A DNA stretch of 64,000 bases, taken from the NCBI RefSeq assembly GCF_024282095.1, contig NZ_JAMWZS010000001.1, positions 62,001 to 126,000 of the forward strand. The letters are read 5' to 3'. The DNA comes from Nitrosomonas sp. (GTDB taxonomy: Bacteria > Pseudomonadota > Gammaproteobacteria > Burkholderiales > Nitrosomonadaceae). Of the stretch, positions 56,935 through 64,000 are shown piece after piece; position 1 is the stretch's first letter, and each line of letters opens with the position of its first letter. Position numbers and translations under genes: made by a program. The notes under the pieces were generated by a model. That model was not told the origin of the DNA. It saw only the letters and a program-made list of their open reading frames with translations, and ran no database searches.

Positions 56935-57482
56935 AAGGCATTAGGATCTGATTTTTGCTTCAGCGGTGTACTTAACAGCAGTGAAATAGGTGCCCATAAT
57001 AAGGTGCCTGTTATCGTGGCAAAGAAGTAGTACCAAGTCGGTAGATCAGAGCCACCGGATACTGCAACTAAAACGGTTACTATCTGCATTACAAATAATA
57101 TGAAACCGATCTGGGGCGCTTGTTGCATGACATTGAATATACGTAATCGCCGCCCTAGCACTAATGTAAGGTACACCACAATACAATACGCCAAGGCATG
57201 CTGTCCCAGTATACCGGTGTTGCCGACATCCATCATTAATCCCATGATAAAAGCGATGCTCATGCCCATTTTATGAGGGTAATTGATGCTCCAGTAGATG
57301 ATTGTGAGCGCTACAAAATCAGGGCGAAATATCAATATATCCTGATGAAACGGTAAAAAATTGAACATCAGGGCTATCGCCAAACTAATGGCAATATATC
57401 CACCGCTGGGCGGTACATACATATCCTGCCCAAAGTAATCATCTATCCCTAACTGATTATTTCTAGTTCTTTTGCGATTCAA
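56931..57482 (-). CDS. mreD: Rod shape-determining protein MreD
   Basis: 183 residues, five to six membrane helices, with the conserved RPDFVALTIIYWSINYPHKMG segment and FIMGLMMDVGNTGILGQHAL. MreD links the cytoskeletal and periplasmic parts of the elongation complex. The start overlaps the end of mreC by 20 bases, so it might begin at a later codon. Confidence 0.94.
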   Translation of the reverse strand: MNRKRTRNNQLGIDDYFGQDMYVPPSGGYIAISLAIALMFNFLPFHQDILIFRPDFVALTIIYWSINYPHKMGMSIAFIMGLMMDVGNTGILGQHALAYCIVVYLTLVLGRRLRIFNVMQQAPQIGFILFVMQIVTVLVAVSGGSDLPTWYYFFATITGTLLWAPISLLLSTPLKQKSDPNAL

Positions 57483-58353
57483 TTTTAGGTATCTCGATAG
57501 GATTATCCGGAACTGACTGCGCTAGCGATAGAATTAAGACTTGCCGGTTTCTATCTACGCCGGCAATCGGTGTACTGATAATTTGAGCAAAATCATCGGC
57601 AGGATCACGTTCAATTCTGAGTACCGTGGCGACAGGAATCCCAGGCGGATAGACGCCGCCGATTCCCGAAGTTACCAACAGATCGCCTTGCTGGATATCA
57701 ATATTGACCGATAAGTAGCGCAGCTCCAATTCGTCATTTTTTCCCATCCCTGAGACGACAGAGCGTAAATTATTACGCAAAACTTGTACAGGAACCGAAT
57801 GATTTTTGTCGGTAAGTAGCGTCACTTCTGATGACCAGGGATAAAGCTGTGTAATTTGCCCAACGATACCTTTATCATCGATGACTGCCTGGCCAAGCGT
57901 AATGCCATGGTAACTACCTTTATTCAAAGTGATTTTATGATTGAACGGATCGCGTGGGGTATACAGGATCTCGGCGAGAACAGCCTTGGTTTCGGTGGCG
58001 GCTTCAATTTTACGGACAGCACCGAGCAATTGGCGTAATTGTTCATTTTCAGCCGCTAATGCATGCAATTTCAAGAGTTGCTCCCGATCTTCCATGTATT
58101 GCTGTTTGAGTTTTATATTCTCTTCCACGAGATAGAAGCTGGCGATGAGCTCTTCAATCTGATCATAAATATGGATGGGAATATAAGCGACTTTTTGCAA
58201 TGGAAAAATGACTACGCCAATCGTTTGGCGTAGCTCAGGAAAATATTTGAAACGCAAATCTTCAGCGATGAGTAAACAGGATAGCAATACAAATACAAAC
58301 AGCCGTGCAAGCGGACCTGGTCCATGTCTGAAAAACTGAGGAGCTGTTTTCAT
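57463..58353 (-). CDS. mreC: Cell shape protein MreC
   Basis: 296 residues: an N-terminal membrane helix (LFVFVLLSCLLIAEDL), a coiled coil (YMEDREQLLKLHALAAENEQ) and the periplasmic beta-barrel domain (ILYTPRDPFNHKITLNKG, VGQITQLYPWSSEVTLLTD). MreC activates PBP2. It lies 75 bp after mreB. Confidence 0.96.
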   Translation of the reverse strand: MKTAPQFFRHGPGPLARLFVFVLLSCLLIAEDLRFKYFPELRQTIGVVIFPLQKVAYIPIHIYDQIEELIASFYLVEENIKLKQQYMEDREQLLKLHALAAENEQLRQLLGAVRKIEAATETKAVLAEILYTPRDPFNHKITLNKGSYHGITLGQAVIDDKGIVGQITQLYPWSSEVTLLTDKNHSVPVQVLRNNLRSVVSGMGKNDELELRYLSVNIDIQQGDLLVTSGIGGVYPPGIPVATVLRIERDPADDFAQIISTPIAGVDRNRQVLILSLAQSVPDNPIEIPKIESQKN

Positions 58354-58428
58354 TACGTCCAGTATTTAAAAATCTGGTGTTATTTCTAATTCAATGTGTC
58401 AGTGAAAAAAGTTTATCGCCACGTTTGA

Positions 58429-59511
<1,083 letters not shown>

Positions 59512-59626
59512 TTATGATTTATTATGATGAGAATGAGTGAAAAAATAAAACCATCAAAAAATAATACGCCGGTTAAACCGGGCATGATACCCTAATACTT
59601 ATTTAAATATAAGGTTGCCAATTGAC

Positions 59627-59914
59627 ATGACTCTCACTGTGAATGACGTGAAACGCATTGCTGATCTTGCATATATTGAGATTAATGAAAGTGAAGCAAA
59701 AGAAACTTTGATTCAGTTATCCGGTATTTTCAACCTGATTGAAACCATGCAAGCGGTGGATGCGTCGACAGTGGAACCGATGTCTCATGCCCAAAGTGTG
59801 GTGCAGCGTTTGCGTGAAGATGAAGTCACCGAAACCGATCAACGCGAATTATGCCAGTCGATAGCGCCACAAGTGGAAGCAGGCCTCTATCTGGTTCCCC
59901 AAGTTATTGAATAG
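59627..59914 (+). CDS. gatC: Asp/Glu-tRNA amidotransferase subunit C
   Basis: 95 residues from MTLTVNDVKRIADLAYIEI, the family start; a TTG frame four codons longer is unlikely. GatC wraps around GatA and GatB and stabilises them. Motifs LSGIFNLIETMQAVD and PMSHAQSVVQRLREDEV are typical. First of the gatC-gatA-gatB operon. Confidence 0.95.
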   Translation: MTLTVNDVKRIADLAYIEINESEAKETLIQLSGIFNLIETMQAVDASTVEPMSHAQSVVQRLREDEVTETDQRELCQSIAPQVEAGLYLVPQVIE

Positions 59915-59963
59915 CTTAAATTGTCATACGTAGCATTTTATATTTCCTTTATCCGTAAATCCC

Positions 59964-61412
59964 ATGTTTAATGCCAGCCTTAAGCAGCTCTCCAGCCAAC
60001 TTGCCGAGAAAAAGATTTCCAGCACTGAGCTGACAACAGAATTCCTCAATCGCATCAAAAAATTCAACCCGGAATACAATGCGTTTATTACAGTCAATGA
60101 AGACATAAGTCTCGCGCAAGCGCAGGCTGCGGACAAAATGCTCGCTTCCGGACAGGCAGGTCCATTGACCGGCATTCCCATCGCGCAGAAAGATATTTTC
60201 TGCGCCAAAGGTTGGTTGACCACCTGCGGTTCAAAAATGCTGTCGAACTTTATTTCACCTTATGACGCCGGTGTTATCGAACGTTTCAACCAAGCGGGTA
60301 CTGTCAATATTGGCAAGACCAATATGGATGAATTCGCCATGGGATCGAGTAATGAAACATCATTTTATGGATTGGTAAAAAACCCGTGGGATGTCGCAGC
60401 AGTGCCTGGCGGCAGCTCCGGCGGCGCGGCTTGCGCGGTGGCGGCAAGACTGGCGCCTGCGGCGACCGGCACCGATACCGGTGGTTCCATTCGTCAGCCG
60501 GCTGCATTGTGCGGTATTTCCGGGATTAAACCGACGTATGGATTGGTGTCGCGTTACGGCATGATTGCCTTTGCCTCCAGCCTGGATCAAGGCGGCCCCA
60601 TGGCCAAATCGGCAGAAGATCTGGCGTTGCTGCTGAATGTCATGGTCGGGTTTGATCCGCGCGATTCAACCAGCCTGCAACGGGATGTCGAAGACTACGC
60701 GCGCGATCTGCAAAAACCCTTGGCGGGTTTGCGCATCGGTTTGCCCAAGGAATATTTTGCAGAAGGCATGAGCAAGGATGTCGAAAGTGCCATAGAGCGC
60801 GCACTGGATGAATATCGCAAGCTGGGCGCAGAAATGATTGAGGTTTCGTTACCGAACGCAGCGTTGTCGATCCCTGTGTATTACGTATTGGCGCCTGCGG
60901 AAGCATCGAGTAATCTGTCCCGTTTTGACGGCGTGCGCTATGGCCATCGCGCCCAATCATACAGCGATCTCGGTGATATGTACCGCAAGACGCGCGCGCA
61001 AGGGTTCGGTGCGGAAGTGAAACGGCGCATCCTGATCGGTACGTATGTTTTGTCGCATGGCTATTACGATGCGTATTATATTAAGGCACAAAAACTGCGT
61101 CGTCTGATTGCGCAGGATTTTACTGCAGCCTACCAGCAGTGCGATATCATCATGGGCCCTACGACACCCACGGTTGCTTTTAATCTGGGCGAGAAAAGCG
61201 GCGATCCGATTCAGATGTATTTGTCGGATATCTATACCAGTGCGGCCAATCTGACCGGGTTACCGGCGATGTCGATTCCGGTCGGTTTTGGTGATAAGAA
61301 TCGGCCGGTCGGTTTGCATATCATTGGTAATTATTTTATGGAAGCGCAGATGTTGAACGTCGCGCATCAATATCAGCAGATAACCGACTGGCATCTGCAA
61401 TCGCCTGTTTAA
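59964..61412 (+). CDS. gatA: Asp/Glu-tRNA amidotransferase subunit A
   Basis: The 482-residue amidase-signature subunit that frees ammonia from glutamine. The Ser-cisSer-Lys triad is seen in PIAQKDIF (lysine), [13 protein letters not shown] and [15 protein letters not shown]. The ammonia converts Glu-tRNA-Gln and Asp-tRNA-Asn to the cognate forms in GatB. It follows gatC by 49 bp. Confidence 0.97.
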   Translation: MFNASLKQLSSQLAEKKISSTELTTEFLNRIKKFNPEYNAFITVNEDISLAQAQAADKMLASGQAGPLTGIPIAQKDIFCAKGWLTTCGSKMLSNFISPYDAGVIERFNQAGTVNIGKTNMDEFAMGSSNETSFYGLVKNPWDVAAVPGGSSGGAACAVAARLAPAATGTDTGGSIRQPAALCGISGIKPTYGLVSRYGMIAFASSLDQGGPMAKSAEDLALLLNVMVGFDPRDSTSLQRDVEDYARDLQKPLAGLRIGLPKEYFAEGMSKDVESAIERALDEYRKLGAEMIEVSLPNAALSIPVYYVLAPAEASSNLSRFDGVRYGHRAQSYSDLGDMYRKTRAQGFGAEVKRRILIGTYVLSHGYYDAYYIKAQKLRRLIAQDFTAAYQQCDIIMGPTTPTVAFNLGEKSGDPIQMYLSDIYTSAANLTGLPAMSIPVGFGDKNRPVGLHIIGNYFMEAQMLNVAHQYQQITDWHLQSPV

Positions 61413-61459
61413 TCGAATCGTTTATTCATGAAACTATCCATTTAGCCGGAAAATACATC

Positions 61460-62899
61460 ATGCAGTGGGAAATTGTCATTGGTCTTGAAGTACATACTCA
61501 GCTTTCAACGCGATCCAAAATCTTCTCGGGTGCTTCCACCGCCTACGGTGCACCGCCGAATACCCAGGCGTGCGTGATCGATCTGGCACTGCCGGGGGTT
61601 TTGCCGGTGCTCAATAAGGGGGCGGTTGAGCGGGCGATTAAACTGGGTTTGTCAGTGGGCGCAAAAATCAACTCGCCGTCCATTTTTGCCCGCAAAAATT
61701 ACTTCTATCCCGATTTGCCCAAAGGCTATCAAATCAGTCAATACGAATTACCGGTGGTGCAGGGCGGCAGCATCCAGATTCAAGTGGATGGTGTCGAAAA
61801 AAACATTCGTCTGACGCGCGCTCATCTGGAAGAAGATGCCGGTAAGTCGTTGCACGAGGATTTTCATGGCATGAGCGGTATCGATCTGAATCGAGCCGGC
61901 ACACCGTTACTGGAAATCGTCTCCGAACCGGATATGCGCAGCAGCGCGGAAGCCGTCGCGTATGCGAAAACACTGCATGCACTGGTGCGCTGGATCGGTA
62001 TTTGCGACGGCAACATGCAGGAAGGTTCGTTTCGCTGCGATGCCAATGTATCGGTGCGCCCGCGCGGCATGGAAAAACTCGGCACGCGTTGTGAAATCAA
62101 GAACCTGAATTCATTTCGTTTTCTTGAAAAAGCCATCGATTTTGAGGCACGAAGGCAGATAGAGATTCTTGAAGACGGCGGCACAATTCGGCAGGAAACC
62201 CGTCTGTATGATGCTAACAAAGACGAAACACGCACCATGCGCACTAAGGAAGATGCCAATGATTACCGCTATTTCCCCGATCCGGATTTGCTGCCGCTGG
62301 AAATTCCGCAACACTGGATTGACCGGATCAAGCACACCCTGCCGGAATTACCACAGGTGCGCCGGGACCGTTATGTGTCCGAGTTTGCACTGTCCGCCTA
62401 CGATGCTTCCGCACTCACCAGCTCGCGTGAAACGGCCGATTATTTTGAAGCAACGGTTACGCAATTGCCCGCGCAAGCCAAATTGTGCGCCAACTGGATT
62501 ATGGGCGAGATCAGCGGGCAATTGAACAAGGAAGGCATTGAAATCGCCGCTTGTCCGATCAATCCTGAACAACTTGCTGCACTGTTGGCGCGCATCAGTG
62601 ACGGCACTATTTCCGGCAAAGCCGCCAAGACGGTGTTTGAGAGCATGTGGAACGGCGAATTGGATAAAAATGTCGATGCCATCATTGCAGCCAAAGGGCT
62701 GAAGCAGATTTCCGACGATAGTGCTATCGAGAAACTGGTCGATCAGGTATTGGCTGCCAATGCACAACAAGTCGCTGACTATCGCAACGGCAAGGAAAAA
62801 GCCTTCAATTCACTGATCGGCCAGATCATGAAAGCTACCCAGGGCAAAGCGAATCCAGCTCAGGTGAATGCCATGCTGAAGAAAAAACTGGCTGAATAA
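61460..62899 (+). CDS. gatB: Asp/Glu-tRNA amidotransferase subunit B
   Basis: 479 residues. The kinase-like cradle shows [19 protein letters not shown], the zinc-related cysteines region and [15 protein letters not shown]. The C-terminal YqeY-like tRNA-binding tail ends [20 protein letters not shown]. It activates the tRNA-bound Glu or Asp with ATP and amidates it. Last gene of the operon. Confidence 0.97.
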   Translation: MQWEIVIGLEVHTQLSTRSKIFSGASTAYGAPPNTQACVIDLALPGVLPVLNKGAVERAIKLGLSVGAKINSPSIFARKNYFYPDLPKGYQISQYELPVVQGGSIQIQVDGVEKNIRLTRAHLEEDAGKSLHEDFHGMSGIDLNRAGTPLLEIVSEPDMRSSAEAVAYAKTLHALVRWIGICDGNMQEGSFRCDANVSVRPRGMEKLGTRCEIKNLNSFRFLEKAIDFEARRQIEILEDGGTIRQETRLYDANKDETRTMRTKEDANDYRYFPDPDLLPLEIPQHWIDRIKHTLPELPQVRRDRYVSEFALSAYDASALTSSRETADYFEATVTQLPAQAKLCANWIMGEISGQLNKEGIEIAACPINPEQLAALLARISDGTISGKAAKTVFESMWNGELDKNVDAIIAAKGLKQISDDSAIEKLVDQVLAANAQQVADYRNGKEKAFNSLIGQIMKATQGKANPAQVNAMLKKKLAE

Positions 62900-63295
62900 G
62901 TCTGCGTCTAACAATTACTGCCGGTTGCTTGGCGGATTGACATCGTATTTATATTCTGCAGTATTCAACACCGATTCTTGCGCTTAATCAATAAGTGAAA
63001 TTAACGATAAGTTATATTTCACTTGTTGTCTCAGTTCTTATCGATTTCTCTTGATGATTCGTTGATGAGTGGTAATTGTCACTTAACAAGGAAATGTTCC
63101 GGGCGATAATTATCAATGTTCACAATCGTCCGGTCGCAGCATAATTCATGAGACTACTTATTATATTTTGCCCGACTTCTCAGAGGCATATTGCCGCAAT
63201 GATAAATAACACAAATAAAACATATTTTTTTGTTACTTAAGGGTTTGGAGCCGATTTATACAATAGGCATTTCTATTATAATAATTAATGCTTAG
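62900..63295. other. AT-rich gap with a 9-bp dyad
   Basis: 396 bp without a gene. AAGTGAAAT (62993-63001) and ATTTCACTT (63016-63024) are exact inverse copies 14 bases apart. They may be an operator of the regulator gene downstream or a terminator for gatB, but no T-run follows. Nothing else recognisable. Confidence 0.4.
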
Positions 63296-63970
63296 ATGAT
63301 GACCCACATTAAAATACGCGTACTGGTGGCAGAAAGTTTTGATCTTGTTCGCATCGGTTTACGTTCGTTATTTGAGAATCATGCTGCGATCAGTCTGGTT
63401 GCGGAAACCAATCGTATAGAAGATTTATTTTATTTGACGGCGCAACATAAACCGGATGTGATTCTCGTGGATTTGCAGTTGAGCAACGGTAACTATGCCG
63501 ATCATATTGCCAAATTGTTGGATATCTGCCCACACAGTAAAGTACTGGCTTTTTCCCAACATGATAGCGAGGATAACTATTTGCAGACCTATCGTTCCGG
63601 GGTGGTAGGTGTTATCAGCAAGCATCATTCTTGTAAATTGCTATTAAAAGCCATATATGCGATTCATGCTGGCCAAGTTTGGTTTGATCGTCACATTACT
63701 CAGTTGACTCGGCAGGCGCAGCTGGGTCGGAATACGCTTGCAAAAAGACAAACTGAGCTTACTATGTCGCAGCAGCCAAAACTAAGCGATAGTGAGCGAC
63801 GCATCGCTTATCTTGCCTGTAAGGGGTTGTCAGCTAAAGAAATAAGCGTGCAGTTTTTTATTACGGAAAGAACCGTGCGCAATCAGCTATCAGTGATTTA
63901 TAGAAAAATAGGTGTTAAAAAACAGATCGAACTTTGCCTGAAAGCACCACACTATAATTATTTTAAATAA
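63296..63970 (+). CDS. Orphan LuxR-type regulator with degenerate receiver
   Basis: 224 residues. The receiver keeps the aspartate in VILVDLQL and the lysine in GVISKHH. However, the acidic pair that binds magnesium reads VLVAESFD instead of the usual ADDH-type, with the first acid moved or lost, and the active-site threonine region is LAFSQHD. A LuxR helix-turn-helix follows (GLSAKEISVQFFITERTVRN). With no kinase adjacent, it may be regulated without phosphorylation. A second ATG follows immediately at 63299. Targets are unknown. Confidence 0.88.
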   Translation: MMTHIKIRVLVAESFDLVRIGLRSLFENHAAISLVAETNRIEDLFYLTAQHKPDVILVDLQLSNGNYADHIAKLLDICPHSKVLAFSQHDSEDNYLQTYRSGVVGVISKHHSCKLLLKAIYAIHAGQVWFDRHITQLTRQAQLGRNTLAKRQTELTMSQQPKLSDSERRIAYLACKGLSAKEISVQFFITERTVRNQLSVIYRKIGVKKQIELCLKAPHYNYFK

Positions 63971-64000
63971 TCCTGCATATACTACTTCGGGATATTTTGT

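Overview
The window looks like the chromosome of a betaproteobacterium, most likely a Nitrosomonas-type ammonia oxidiser (Nitrosomonadaceae). This is inferred from gene order (hemA-prfA-prmC-grxD, mreBCD-mrdA-mrdB-rlpA divergent from gatCAB), the gshA/gshB pair, a copper nitrite reductase, and a CADD-like para-aminobenzoate synthase of the kind described from Nitrosomonas europaea. No amo, hao or rRNA gene lies in the window, so the genus is not proven. I saw no tRNA, rRNA, CRISPR array or intact insertion sequence.

Layout. 0-5.4 kb: the N-terminal half of lon (cut by the left edge), a CBS protein, a zinc-ribbon protein, an OprP-type porin, and two small exported proteins. 5.5-10 kb: a minus-strand ECF42 sigma-factor locus with three DGPF/YciI proteins, two VOC proteins and a DUF1579 protein. 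Two near-identical promoters (TGTCGA-N17-CGAC) there probably make it a self-contained regulon. 10-12 kb: trmB, thiG and thiS. 12-15.4 kb: a foreign-looking TIR-domain gene, then a LysR regulator divergent from pirin and DoxX. 15.4-22.4 kb: mostly housekeeping (prmB, tadA, an L,D-transpeptidase, creA, hemA, prfA, prmC, grxD, a YqaA-like membrane protein). 22.8-26.6 kb: a solitary 1276-residue SIR2 protein resembling the anti-phage sirtuin DSR1. 26.6-40 kb: metR/metE, the CADD-like protein, gshB/gshA, a Kef-type antiporter, nirK with a textbook terminator, apt, mpl and gluQRS.

40-49 kb is a sensory block. It holds a flavoprotein oxidoreductase, a SRPBCC protein and a short LOV blue-light receptor in a row, then an Aer-like chemoreceptor. 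Next come a GAF-PAS histidine kinase broken by two frameshifts, an Rcp1-like response regulator, a receiver-PAS-HisKA_3 hybrid kinase, and a NarL-type regulator overlapping it. 49-52 kb: a hydrolase, a thioredoxin-like ferredoxin, ubiB and ubiJ. 53-59.5 kb: the rod-shape cluster. 59.6-62.9 kb: gatCAB. At the right end is an orphan LuxR-type regulator with a degenerate receiver.

Two families of short non-coding mobile repeats (MITE-like, TA target duplications) are scattered through the intergenic DNA: three copies of a 136-145 bp family and two of a 164-166 bp family. In two cases the end of the element overlaps, and may supply, the stop codon of the adjacent gene. The points most worth following are the ECF42 regulon, the LOV-flavoprotein-SRPBCC cassette, the two NAD-linked defence-type genes (TIR and SIR2), the frameshifted kinase, and the MITE families.
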